64,000 nt of DNA. Origin: Limnephilus marmoratus (taxonomy: Eukaryota; Arthropoda; Insecta; Trichoptera; Limnephilidae). Below, one piece after another: positions 23,446 through 34,009 of the stretch. Location of the stretch: positions 29,004,104-29,068,103 of the forward strand of contig OU862917.1 of NCBI GenBank assembly GCA_917880885.1, read 5' to 3'. A model generated the notes under the pieces. The model made no database searches. It saw only the letters and a list, made by a program, of their open reading frames with translations, and was not told where the DNA came from. Position 1 is the first letter of the stretch. Every line of letters starts with the position of its first letter. The translations under genes were made by a program, and so were the position numbers.

Positions 23446-24686
23446 AATCATGTCTTGTTTCATTTAATTTGTTTAGAATTTATAATTTCAAATCATTTGT
23501 TTAATTCATTTGCCTGAAGACATTATTCTAAAATGTCAACATTTCGTTGACGCAGATAAAAAACATTTAATAGCCGCGACTATATTCCCTTCCTCCACCA
23601 AACCTACTTTTCATATCTGACATTGGGTGGCCAAGTTACGTAAGTGTGAAGTTTGCAACAATAAATCAAGGAACAGTCAGTCTATTAAGGGAGCCCGTGC
23701 GATGATTAGCTCCTATGTACTATCTCAGTGAATTTAATATCGACTCAATTGCGAAACCTTGGCAGTGATCAGCTGGTACCCCCTCGGTGGTATACGAAAT
23801 CTCTTATGTGTGATTGTGTAGTGCATAAAAGGGGCAAGTCAGTCCTTAACAATTCCAATATTTACCAACTCCCGTAGTTGTGTTTAACTTGTAACTTAAA
23901 ATGTTTTGTTTTGCTGTTGTTTTTTTTTTAATTAGTGATTACAGTCTACAAATTGACTCGCAGGATATACGCTACTACACATTTCTTTAATGTTTTTTCA
24001 AACAATTATGTTTGTTTTTAAATTAAAATTTCTTTAGCACCGTTGTGATTTGAAACTGGATGAAACGAAAAAGCAACACTAAAAAGAGACGAACACTTAC
24101 ATCTACAGGATTTAGCCTGCGAGGGAATTAGAGGGTGAAATGCAGATCCGGGCACCATTTGGAAATTTAATAAAAATGCACTTTCTAGATGAGAAAAGTG
24201 TAGAGAAGTTGAATAAAAAAGAAATTAAGGTGCGCTCGGCAAAATTGAGGGAGATACAGCCGTTTAAAGTATCAATAAAAAGTCACTTCATGAACCGATA
24301 TTGTCCGCCATTTGACACTAATTTGTTGGTAAGTTGGTATCCCTGAGCTGATAAAAGCAAGAGCCTAGATACGATTGTAGGGGATAAATAATAAGGCGCG
24401 TAGGTACTGGAATGGAGACAAACCATTCAAATCCTGGGATGTTTTTTAAAATAAAGATAACATACACAATCCCGTTAGACAAACCATTTAAAAACCTAGA
24501 AATAATAGATAAAAAATTAATAATAAATTTAAAAAATAGTAAAGATAATAGGTATTATACACAATCCTGCTAGACAAACCGGTGCCTGAAGTGGCGCGGG
24601 ATTCGATCGTTCTGAAGTGTGCGTGTAAACGGCGCTTTAGTATACATCGCATTTTTTGTTTTTTTTTTTTATTTGCAGTTGCAGCT

Positions 24687-26751
24687 ATGCGTCTGTTAGA
24701 GATTGATGCGTTATGCAAAAATAATGAAAAATTGTTGTGTAAATTGCGTGAATGGAAGTTAGTACCCAGCGAGCCTAATTATTTGTGCAAGAAATGCGGT
24801 GGAGCATTAAAGTTGGGAACGCGGGATAGGTCGATTGATGGCTGGCAATGGAGATGTTCAAGTTATGTGAGTGAACGAAAACAAAAGAGGAAACGTTGCG
24901 GTTATCAAGTGGCTTTTCGAAGTGGAACATTTTTTGCCCAGTCGAAGCTAAGCATTTTTCAAATATTGGGCTTTGTTCGCATGTGGCTATTTAATCTACC
25001 GTTAATGTACATAGGCGACGAACTTTTGATCAGTGGTCAGCATACGCTAGTTGATTGGGCATCATTTTGTCGCGAGGTAGTGTTATGCAGTTTCATGGAG
25101 AATATGGAGCAGTTGGGCGGCGAGGGAAAAATTGTTGAAATAGATGAATCGAAGTTTGGAAAAAGAAAATATAATCGAGGCAAGTTTGTCGATGGGCAGT
25201 GGGTGTTTGGTGGATATGAACGCGGAACAGGCCGAGTGTTTTTGGTGCCAGTTGAAGAACGTTCCAGTGACGTGTGTGACGAATCAAATTTCGTCACAAA
25301 TAAATTTGAATAAATAATTTTGTGTTATGAAAGAGTCTCGCTCTGTGCAGCAAAGACAAAGAAAGTGATGACAGATATGGGTGCATGGACTAAAACGGAA
25401 GAAGTAAGAAGTGCGGGGTAGTGCCACGGGTCCTACGAGTTCATAGGGCGCGCCAGGACAGACAGTTAAGACCGGGACGGAGAGGAGACACGTATAGTGT
25501 ACAACGGCAAGTACGCGTTCCCCGCCCAGCGGCGTGATGCTGGGCGGTGGATGAAGAAACAGGAGTCAAGACCGAGACGGGGAAGAGAGGAGACACGAGT
25601 GGTGGTGCAACACCAAGTACGGGTTCCCCGCCCAGCGAGGTGGTGCTGGGCGGTGGATGAAGAAGTTATAGTGGAGTTCAAGGAAATGATTCGCAAAACA
25701 TACGTTCCTCCACCCGGCGACGTAAAGTTGGGCGTGAGACGAAGAAAGTGCGGTGACCATACGCGGCTAGTGGCCAAAGTGCGAAGTGAAGCAGACGACT
25801 TCAGGAGACTTCAGACTTCAGAGGCAGGAGACTCGGCTAGGAGGGCCTGAGCTGCTGAACCGGAGGAGATGCCATCGAGGAACTCGGCCCTACCAAGGCA
25901 CCCGCAGAGAACCCGGTGACACGAAGGTAGTTTCAGTGAACAATTAAATGACGATGTGAATAATGGAGAAGCAACCCCGAACCATATGACAACTAGTTAA
26001 GATTTAGATATAAGTAGATCTAAGTATAATTAAGATCATGTATTAAGACCTAGCCAAACTTAATTAAAATCCTAACATATAAAATCTCTGTAAATTAAAT
26101 TCATCCCCCCTTTGTCCCAACCCAAGCGATCCGAGTCGGTGAGAAGGCAGAGAAGGCAGATCGCAGGAAGTACAAAGGTAGGTATAAAACTTGCACTTAT
26201 TTAACCTTACATCAATGATTATCCTGAGCTACCTTCATGTAACAAGGTGATACGTTACACGTGCTGGTTCCTATTATTAAACAATGGATTGCCCCTGGTA
26301 CGACGATAATTAGCGACTGCTGGCGTGCTTACGATTGTTTAGAAAATGAAGGATTCGAACATTTAAAGGTAAGAAGCCAGTTTTTAGTTACAAATCGTTA
26401 GGCTTATGAACTTATATTTTTAATATATATATTTATATATTTTTTTTTCAGGTTAATCATAGTATCACATTCAAGGATCCAGACAGTGGGGCGCATACAA
26501 ATTCAATAGAATCAACGTGGCGTGCTGCTAAGGTTATATCGTCAGGTGCCGGCAGGAAGAAATCAAGTATCGCGGGCAATCTCGCAAAGTACATGTTTCA
26601 AAAACGTTGTCGTGACCGGAACGTCGATTGCATGGACGAATTTTTGATCATGGCAGGACGTTTATATGACGTCACTGTGGAACGTCCACCCAACACTTTG
26701 CCGTCGCTTGAGGATGGTGCAATAGATTCAGAGGATGATTACGAGTGTTAG
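24687..26751 (+). CDS. Merlin transposase (ISXO2-like DDE), interrupted by a solo LTR and one intron
   Basis: Coding parts: 24687-25274, then after the LTR 26264-26368, an 83-bp GT-AG intron (26369-26451), and 26452-26751. They total 993 bases: 330 codons and a stop with no internal stop, near the usual length. The N-terminus has a zinc-ribbon-like set of cysteines (YLCKKCGG, WRCSSY, KRCGYQ). Catalytic Asp one is in VEIDESKFGKRK, Asp two in IISDCWRAY, and the Glu in HTNSIESTW; WVFGGYERGTG is typical of ISXO2-like domains. The ATG chosen follows a polypyrimidine-AG acceptor, so an upstream noncoding exon is likely; an in-frame ATG at 24582 is upstream of that acceptor. The LTR presumably abolishes activity. 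Confidence 0.85.
25275..26259. mobile_element. Solo LTR of an LTR retrotransposon
   Basis: The 985-bp insert begins TGTGACG and ends CGTTACA (TG...CA with a near-perfect short inverted terminus) and is flanked by a 4-bp duplication CGTG (25271-25274 and 26260-26263). No gag-pol lies between, so it is a solo LTR left by recombination. Duplications of 4-5 bp fit Gypsy-type elements. Internally it has a duplicated ~118-bp GC-richer block (two copies of 'ttccccgcccagcg' and 'gctgggcggtggatgaag', 25510-25660), the source of several spurious frames. Confidence 0.85.
26369..26451 (+). other. Intron in the Merlin transposase gene
   Basis: Donor AAG|gtaag and acceptor ttttttttcag|gtt flank an 83-bp AT-rich stretch. 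Splicing joins ...FEHLK to VNHSITF in phase 0; reading through gives stops. A spliced transposase implies the element is adapted to eukaryotic expression. Confidence 0.8.
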
Positions 26752-27002
26752 CAATTTTAAGGTAATATTTAGTTTATAGATTTATTCACCTTCCAAATTA
26801 AAGTGCTTATATGAATAAAGGTTTATTAACATTACAATTCTGTTTTTCAGTTACGCGCCTTATCCATGTATCTCACGAAGTCGGCTACAATCGTATCTTG
26901 TTTATCCTTGTATGAGGGATACCAATATATCAGTGACAAAATGGCCGCTGGATTGTCATAACGTTGGTTTGCGAAGTGAAATTTTATTGATTGTACGCCA
27001 GA

Positions 27003-27690
27003 ATCACAAACCATGTTACACAAACCTGGCGTAGCCGCTAAACTACTTGAAAACTGGGATGTTTTTTTGCCGTGACGCGAGTTGGCGCTACGAAGGGAGC
27101 ACTTTCTTTTCTATCACAAACCATGTTACACAAACCTAGCGTAGCCGCTAAACTACTTGAAAACTGGGATGTTTTTTTGCCGTGACGCGAGTAGGCGCTA
27201 CGAAGGGGGCACTTTCTTTTCTATCACAAACCATGTTACACAAACCTAGCGTAGCCGCTAAACTACTTGAAAACTGGGATGTTTTTTGCCGTGACGCGAG
27301 TAGGCGCTACGAAGGGGGCACTTTCTTTTCTATCACAAACCATGTTACACAAACCTAGCGTAGCCGCTAAACTACTTGAAAACTGGGATGTTTTTTTGCC
27401 GTGACGCGAGTAGGCGCTACGAAGGGGGCACTTTCTTTTCTATCACAAACCATGTTACACAAACCTAGCGTAGCCGCTAAACTACTTGAAAACTGGGATG
27501 TTTTTTTGCCGTGACGCGAGTAGGCGCTACGAAGGGGGCACTTTCTTTTCTATCACAAACCATGTTACACAAACCTAGCGTAGCCGCTAAACTACTTGAA
27601 AACTGGGATATTTTTTTGCCGTGACGCGAGTAGGCGCTACGAAGGGGGCACTTTCTTTTGAATCACAAACCATATTACACAAACCTAGCG
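27003..27690. repeat. 110-bp tandem array, six units plus part of a seventh
   Basis: Units start with atcacaaaccat at 27003, 27113, 27223, 27332, 27442, 27552 and a partial at 27662. They are almost identical (one base change or a T-run length change per unit). Each holds an imperfect inverted pair, gcgtagccgct and taggcgctacg. The array is inside the right arm of Merlin, between two copies of its subterminal block. Confidence 0.9.
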
Positions 27691-28196
27691 TATTTGATGT
27701 TTTAAATAATTTATAAATAAAGATTATCATTTATTCATTATTATTCATTATTTTTACAAAAAAAAAAATTTTGGGGTATTTTCAAGTAATTTGCCGGTTT
27801 CTAGGGGTTTTTGAGTTTAGTTTAGGGATAAATATTTTTGGGAGTTGGCAACACTGACTTTCTTTTCTTAGGTTAGTATGACTGGTTTATTTATAAAATG
27901 GCGGGCGTACTGACATAATCTGTTCGTGAAGTGAGATTTTTCTTAACGTAATTGAAAATTAATTACTTATTCAATTTTTTTTTTTTATTGCTTTCCCTAT
28001 TTTTATCACCTTCCAGGTTAAAGTTCTCAACTTAAAACGCGGTGAAAACATGGTTTTCTGCCAAAAAAAAGTGGTGCCCGGATCTGCATTCCTCCCGAAT
28101 TAGATAATCGGTCTCCTCTTTGTGCGGTGCTTCGTAGCCTTCCCATTCTTGTCTACTTTAGTTTTCTGAAGGTTTCACTTTTGCCGCACACATTTC

Positions 28197-29300
28197 TGGA
28201 TGTTTACGACATTTTTGGGAAAGGAGTGTGAGGTAATGAAACAAATTTTCAAGTACGTACATGAAATATGAAAAAAAAAAACAAAATATGTGTATTTTAT
28301 AAATTATCCTACTCATTCCCCATTGTTCGATGCGCACTCGTAAAAATTAGTTCGACATTCCTAAACAGTTTTGTACAACATTAAAGAGCGGTGAAAAAAA
28401 TTTAATTCTGCAATTTCATATTCACATCAGAATAAAAGAAAACCTTTCTTAACTCAATTTATTATTTATCATCCCTTCTTCCACAAAACAACAGATACTA
28501 TTTGTGCAGGTACATACGTAATATTACCGAAAATTTAAATATATCAAAAAAGGTTGTCATAAAAACAAATATCTATGTTTGTCTTCACATTAAGTAACAT
28601 TAAATATTAATGGCATTATTAGTCATATTACTGGGTAAAATTCTACTTCAAAAAGAGTTTGTGTCAGATAAAAGTCCCATTTATGTTTTTATGTTGTGTT
28701 CCGCAAACAAAAAGTTGATAACACAATACGAAATGAACAATTTCGTTAACCGTTTAATAAATTTTGATTACCAAAAAGTAAACTTGTTTTACAGCGAATC
28801 CTTCACATAAAACAAAATTATTTTCTTTAAAAAAATGCTGGGTAAATTTGATGATTAAAATACTGAAACATTCCATGAATTTAACTATTAAAATTATTAT
28901 GGCCGAATAATTTGGCAGGAAAATGTTAATATACTGATGACGAGGCTCAGTTTAGGGAAACATTAAAAATTCAGGGCTGCTGAGAAGGATTTAAATAATA
29001 CCGAGGTTTAGTGTCCGTATTTTGCAGTTGCTTAACAAGTATGAAAACAATGACTGAAGGAAACATTGAATTTATTTTATTGTGTTTGTAATTGTATCTC
29101 CAGTTTTTGTGAACGCTTTATTTAAATTTAAAAAAAGTACGATTTAGATGAAGAATAAGTGAATACACAATCGTAATGTGGTCGTCTCCAATTTTTTAAT
29201 GAAACTTCGCACGTTTGACAGTTCGCGCGTTTGATGAATATGAATTTAGCAGCCAGCGGTTTTTTTTTGTAACAAAAGAGTTGTCTCTGGATTTTTTTTA
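28197..29300. other. No gene recognised
   Basis: AT-rich, one 66-codon frame at 28610-28810 without a recognisable motif. No repeat structure found. Confidence 0.45.
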
Positions 29301-29304
29301 ATTA

Positions 29305-29703
29305 TATAAGGTTCGCGACTAGCGATCCGGAGGTCGAAGGTTCGAATTCAGGCATGCATAAGTAAATTTTACTTGATCAATTTGTGTTATTTCACAATTT
29401 AATCATATAAAATAATATGTGGTATATTTGCGGCACGTTTCAGAGAGAAACATACTCTCAGTACCGCCCTGGTGTAAGACCACCATTCAATATTGAAACG
29501 CTGCTTGAAATTGCTTTAGCCGTATTTGATGTTCGAGAGATTCTCCCCGTCTACTCCCCCCCCCCCCTCCCCACTACTTTCAGCCTCACAACGTACCGCC
29601 ATTGGGGACGCCATAGTCTCACTGTTTCCAGACGGTTGGGAGCAATTAGGACTCTTTTGCGGTATTCACGTAAAACAAAATCTTTTGTAGTAGGCATTCG
29701 GTA
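29305..29703 (+). mobile_element. SINE-A copy (tRNA-derived head)
   Basis: The head 'gcgactagcgatccggaggtcgaaggttcgaattc' keeps a pol III B box (ggttcgaatt). The body blocks define family A: 'aatttgtgttatttcacaat', 'atttgcggcacgtt', 'gccctggtgtaagaccacca', 'ttgaaacgctgcttgaaatt', a C-rich patch, 'cattggggacgccatagtct' and 'gcaattaggactcttttgcg'. It ends in an A-rich tail. The 95-codon frame across it is not a gene. Other copies are listed separately. Confidence 0.85.
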
Positions 29704-29705
29704 AG

Positions 29706-29945
29706 AAATAAACAATATGATTTTATAGGGTTAACCCGAGGACAAAAAAATACACAAAAATACCCATCTATCTTCGTTTATAGAAAGACGACCTTATTAT
29801 GGAGAATGGAGAATGGAGAAACAAATAATGTAAATTTTAAATGGTTAACCCGAGGACAAAAATCGTACTAAAATTTATATACCCGTCTATCTCTGTTTGA
29901 AGAAAGTGCATTTTTTATAAATAATTTGAATATTTCATACCGTTG
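29706..29945. repeat. Direct repeat of about 110 bp, two units
   Basis: 'ggttaacccgaggacaaaaa' near 29731 and 29841 begins two related units, each followed by 'acccatctatc' or 'acccgtctatc' and a 'gtttatagaaag'/'gtttgaagaaag' block. No coding content. Confidence 0.65.
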
Positions 29946-30666
29946 TAGAATTCCATTTCGATCATTAAATCGTGTTAGTATTTTCTAAAACCGAAATAAA
30001 GTATTGATGACCTCCCAATAAATTAATTCGTTTAAAATCACATTACAGCATGATTTGCACTGTTTTGAATCAGCAAAAAAATCGACTATTCGAATAATAC
30101 ATGTTCGTAGATAGTAATTTATATAACTTTGCTTAGAAATTGTGAAACGAGCAGAACCATTAATTTATTGGTAATATAATGGTTATTGGCAAAACTTGAT
30201 GACTGTGCCAAATCTTTAAATAATAATATGTATTGTCTTAGTTTTTTGTTTAAAATTCGGCTTAGTCAGCCCTGTTCTTTTATAATCCAGGTAAGGTTAA
30301 TGTAAAATGTAAAACAGGAAAGGCATAAAACGACTGAGAAAGGACCATTTATTTTTTAAAGTTTGTTCGACTTTTATTTAACTTGTTCCAACTTTATTTT
30401 AATCAAATGAATATCTGTCAATTTGCCCTGCTTTATTTGTTCTTTTCGTGAATAAATTTCAACTTTATGGGAGAAAACTTTTAGATTACTTCCAAAACTT
30501 ATTGTCACTTAATTTATTATTTTTTCCAGCAATTCAAATGAAAGAAACTCAATTGAAGTTTTATTTCAATAACTCAACTGTCGAAAAATAATTTATTACT
30601 TCCTGCGACATAATAAATTTTAACAAATATTTTATTTTATTTTTAATTCTATGAGTAAAATCTCAA
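29946..30666. other. No gene recognised
   Basis: AT-rich unique-looking DNA without long frames or arms. Confidence 0.45.
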
Positions 30667-30667
30667 A

Positions 30668-31205
30668 TTATAATATTTAATTAAATGAAGACAATATTAG
30701 TGAAGCTCAATCGAATATCAGGAGACAGAAAAATCAGAAATAGATATTGGTACCTCTGGGACTCGAACCCAGGACCCTATGCTTACATGGCAAGAGCTCT
30801 CATAGAGTTAAGAATAAAATTGAATATCCATCCCAGACTTGCAGAAAAGTCAATAGTCGATGTCGCGTATTAAGAATAAAATGGATATAAATATTTATCC
30901 AGACACTATCCAGATAGCATTTAGTTCGGGTTAAATCTTGCAATTATATATATAAATATAGCAGCCAATGATATGTGCGTTAAGAAAATGAAGATAATGT
31001 TGGTAGTTCTTAGTCGAAGTATGATACAGTTAAAAGTGACCGAATTTGATATCGACACCTTAGCTCAGTTGGTAGAGCACTTGCCATGTAAGCATAGGGT
31101 CTTGGGTTCAAGTCCCAGAGGTGCCAATATCTATTTCTGATTTTTCTGTCTCCAGATCTTCGATTGAGTTTAGATAATATTGTCTTATTTAATTGAATAT
31201 TATCA
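30668..31205. mobile_element. Palindromic element with tRNA-like sequences in both arms
   Basis: The left arm 30668-30805 and the right arm 31060-31205 are inverted copies (about 140 bp, roughly 85-90 percent alike by eye): outer 'tttaattaaatgaagacaat' / 'attgtcttatttaattgaat', then 'agacagaaaaatcagaaata', then a tRNA-like segment. The 250-bp spacer is AT-rich without a frame. No RT or transposase. Confidence 0.75.
31054..31126 (+). other. tRNA-like sequence (threonine-like, not functional as seen)
   Basis: A 73-nt cloverleaf candidate. Acceptor GACACCT / AGGTGCC (6 of 7 pairs), D arm GCTC...GAGC, A box tagctcagttggtagagc, T arm TTGGG ttcaagt CCCAG. The anticodon loop is CATGTAA, so the anticodon would be TGT (Thr), but position 33 is A rather than the invariant T and two of five anticodon-stem pairs fail. 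The minus-strand partner at about 30749-30815 keeps the B box but has lost the A box. Likely the pol III promoter of a SINE rather than a working tRNA gene. Confidence 0.6.
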
Positions 31206-31273
31206 TTATAATAATTGTTGACGACTTTTTATGGTAGTTTGGAGTAATACCTTAATAATTAAATAAATCATAC

Positions 31274-31562
31274 CGCCGACTCGGGAATCATTATTGGATA
31301 TCAAACACCTCTGCCGTCGGTCACCTTAATTGGTTCGCTACGTTTGGTGACTTTGCGGGTTCATCGGGTGAGGTGTGTTCAGTTCTTAGCGGTAGATTTA
31401 TACGTCCATCGCTCTTAGACACACTGACCCCCAGATTCCTACCCACCCTTCATATCTGTTTGCTTCTTTGCTCTCATATTTTCCTTAAAAAGACCCTCCA
31501 AACAAACAAATTATTTTCCTCAGAACCTCTTCTGTGGGATTAATGTAAATAAAAGTAGTAAA
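31274..31562 (+). repeat. SINE-like repeat B, plus copy
   Basis: 'gggaatcattattggatatc', 'ggttcgctacgtttggtgac', 'agattcctacccacccttca', 'aaaaagaccctcca' and 'ttattttcctcagaacctc' match the inverse of 19531-20165; it ends 'gggattaatgtaaataaaag', the 3' end of the family. Confidence 0.7.
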
Positions 31563-32003
31563 TTGGGGTTTGGTGCTGTAAATCCATTAAAAAATGTTGG
31601 TTTATTGAAGGAAAAAAGATATATTTATGTTCGAGATGTTTATATTTGAAATAAACATTGGCATTTCTAAATAATACATTTTTCATGTCAAACATGGAAA
31701 TATTAACAAAAAAAAATTATCTCGGCACTTTAACTCGAAACATCCGTAATTTTGCAAGAATTATATACATAGAAAACCCATAATTTTGTGTAGGGAATTA
31801 GTTAGAAAACTGTCACATCATTTTTTATGGCGTTCATACAAGAAATAATAATAATAATAATGATTATTGGATGAATTCTATAGTCTATAGCGCCATTTTC
31901 GTGAGAAAATCACCTCAAGGGCTCTTTGTATAATCACTTCTTCTAATAGTGCAAAATTATTTTGTGGTAAGATTTTAAATTCAAATTAATAGATAACTTT
32001 GTA
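31563..32003. other. No gene recognised
   Basis: AT-rich, with a short (ATA)n microsatellite at 31846-31866. Confidence 0.5.
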
Positions 32004-32712
32004 TTAAGAGCGTTTAACCAGCCAGCGGACGAAAATCCACATTTCGTCGAAAGTTGTTCTTACGATCGTGCAGGGCGGTTACTATGAGAAAGATTAATTA
32101 TTCTCCGTACCAGCTTTTTTAAATTATAACTCAATATCGAATTTATTTCAATCCAAATTAGCTTTAATTTTCACCTTCATCCAAAAATGCTGAAAGGCGT
32201 GATGATAAAACTATTAAAATAATGTACTTTTTTGATTATAAGTATTTATCATATTTCAATAATGCCTAAATTTAATAATAATGTTAAAAAAATCTGAAAT
32301 ATATTAGTTTGTAAGTGCGCAAATAAATTCACAAATGGACCAATTTTCGTCGAGAAACACATGTACGTACATATTTTTTAATGATTTTATTAAAAGTAAA
32401 ATTAAAATTCTAAAACATACGTTTGCTAGATAATGTATTGATTTATTTTACTGCATGATTATATTATTTGAAATGGGTGTGGTATAATACAAAATCTTTT
32501 TTGAAAATTTAACAAATCTGCCAACGACCTATGGAATAACCTTATTATACTAAAAATGAAAAAATTTTCTCTAAATTTATTACATGCGAATGCTAGATAA
32601 AAGAACAATCTTTCGAAATCCATTTAAATTTTTTTGTGGAAAAGAGTCAATACGTCTAAAATCTGATTTGAAAATGACATATTTCTGGTTTTCTCTGGTA
32701 ATACCCTCTTAA
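32004..32712 (+). mobile_element. TTAA-flanked MITE, copy A (plus)
   Basis: Bounded by TTAA at 32004-32007 and 32709-32712. Inverted ends: left TTAAGAGCGTTTAACCAG, right (inverted) TTAAGAGGGTATTACCAG. TTAA targets fit piggyBac-type elements. The interior is noncoding. The four copies A-D (701-848 bp) are collinear: 'gacgaaaatccacatttcgt', 'gcagggcggtta', 'ctgaaaggcgtgatgataaa', 'cgacctatggaataacc', 'aaagagtcaatacgtctaa'. Confidence 0.75.
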
Positions 32713-32815
32713 CCACTTAATTATTTACAAAAACCGACATGTTTCGTCAGCAAAGCTGACTTCTTCAGCTTTGCTGACGAAACGTGTCGGTTTTTGTAAA
32801 TAATTAAGTGGTTAA
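32709..32815. mobile_element. Foldback with hammerhead-like core (copy e), nearly perfect palindrome
   Basis: About 50-bp arms (ttaaccacttaattatttac and its inverse at 32796-32815) enclose two opposed cores. Minus strand: CTGAAGA (32768-32762), stem II GTCAGC/GCTGAC with TTT loop, GAAAC, AUGUC, GGTTTTT. The plus half is the mirror (GACGAAACGTGTCGG). Same unit as the complete motif at 21213-21255. The TTAA at 32709 is shared with the end of MITE copy A. Confidence 0.7.
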
Positions 32816-32999
32816 TACAAAGTAATCTATTAATTTAAATATGTATATTTTTTTTTTCTTTCAACTGTCAACGAAAAAATCTCGCCAATTTGTGATTATA
32901 CATAATTATTTTTCTTTTCAACAACGTACAAATCACATAAGAGTAAAGTTTTTTTTTAATATTAATATCGCTTAAGAAAATCAATTGCCAGAGCTAGTT

Positions 33000-33135
33000 G
33001 GACAAAGGCATTCCAACTAAATGTATATTGTGAAGCTGTTGGGAGTGGAGAGGGGAAGAATATAGGAAGAGGAAGGTTGGGAAATACCTGACTATTGAAA
33101 TCTAATTACTAAACTCATTTATAATAATCAAGCGA
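33000..33135 (-). repeat. SINE-A body fragment
   Basis: 'gaagctgttgggagtggagagg', 'gaggaaggttgggaaatacc' and 'tgactattgaaatct' are inverted, degraded forms of the SINE-A region 'ctgaatagccaggtacttcc...ccctcccc'. Headless and tailless. Confidence 0.55.
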
Positions 33136-33289
33136 TATTAAGATTCTGAATAAAGGCCGTTTACCTGGGCTATATTGAAAATATCTATTCAGGTAGACCA
33201 GCAAGTTATTTGTCAAGATGTGTCGTGGTACCCCTAAAGGAATGATCCCTTAGGTTGGTAAATGACTGGACCTGGATTCATACGCTGCC

Positions 33290-34009
33290 TTAAGAGGGCA
33301 TTACCAGAGAAAACCGGAAATACGACATTTTCAAAAAAGTTTTTAGACGTATTGACTCTTTTCCACAAAAAATTATAAATGGATTTCGAAAGATTGTTCT
33401 TTTATCTAGCATTCGTATGTAATAAATTTTGAGAACATTTTTTAATTTTGAGTATAATAAGGTTATTCCATAGGTCGTTGGCAGATTTGTTCAATTTTTA
33501 AAAAAGTTTTTGTATTATACCACACCCATTTCAAATAATAAAATTATGCAGTAAAATAAATCAATACATTATCTAGCAAACGTATGTTTTAGAATTTTAA
33601 TTTTAATTTCAATAAAATCATTAAAAAATATGTACGTACATGTGTTTCTTGGCGAAAATTGATACGTTTGTGTATTTATTTGCGCACTTACAAACTAATA
33701 TATTTCAGATTTTTTTAACGTTCTTATTAAATTTAGCCATTATTGAAAAATGATAAATACTTATAATCAAAAAATAACTACAAAAAGTACATTATTTTAA
33801 TAGTTTTATCATCACGCTTTTCAGCATTTTTGGATAAAGGTATAATTAAAGCTAATTTGAATTGAAATAAATTCGATATTGAGTTATAATTTTAAAAAGC
33901 TGGTACGGAGAAAAATTAATCTTTCACATTGTAACCGCCCTGCACGATCGTAAGAACAACTTTCGACGAAATGTGGATTTTCGTCCGCTGGCTGGTTAAA
34001 GGCTCTTAA
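33290..34009 (-). mobile_element. TTAA-flanked MITE, copy B (minus)
   Basis: TTAA at 33290-33293 and 34006-34009; same family as copy A in opposite orientation, about 90 percent alike over the full length by eye. Copies A and B face each other across 577 bp. No coding sequence. Confidence 0.75.

Larger units (their letters stand above)
24133..28097 (+). mobile_element. Merlin-type DNA transposon, complete, with 8-bp target duplication
   Basis: The flanking duplication GAATTAGA is present at 24125-24132 and 28098-28105. Termini are inverted: left GGGTGAAATGCAGATCCGGG, right GGGAGGAATGCAGATCCGGG, both continuing CACCA. Eight- to nine-bp duplications and an IS1016/ISXO2-type transposase define the Merlin superfamily. 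Length 3965 bp, of which 985 plus a 4-bp duplication is an inserted solo LTR. Further inward, left 24265-24395 and right 26870-26995 form a second inverted pair (gcgcgccttat..., gatacgattgtag, tggtatccct, ccgccatttt), and the right end carries another related block at 27885-27955. A 110-bp array fills part of the right arm. Confidence 0.9.
24032..28196 (+). repeat. Repeat A copy split by the Merlin transposon
   Basis: Left half 24032-24132 (tagcaccgttgtgatttgaa... to gaattaga) and right half 28098-28196 (gaattagataatcggtctcc... to ggtttcacttttgcc) join into one repeat A when Merlin and one copy of its 8-bp duplication are removed; compare the intact copy at 19331-19530. This shows the repeat was there first. 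Confidence 0.85.

Noticed and set aside
24582..24686. Upstream ATG extending the Merlin transposase by 35 residues
   Set aside because: The extension crosses a polypyrimidine-AG splice acceptor and is hydrophobic low-complexity sequence; the ATG at 24687 begins the family-like part.
25466..25850. Frames of 64-117 codons on both strands
   Set aside because: They fall inside the solo LTR, in a duplicated GC-richer block; no gag or other domain.
31054..31126. A functional tRNA gene
   Set aside because: Position 33 is not T, two anticodon-stem pairs fail, and the sequence is part of a repeat arm.
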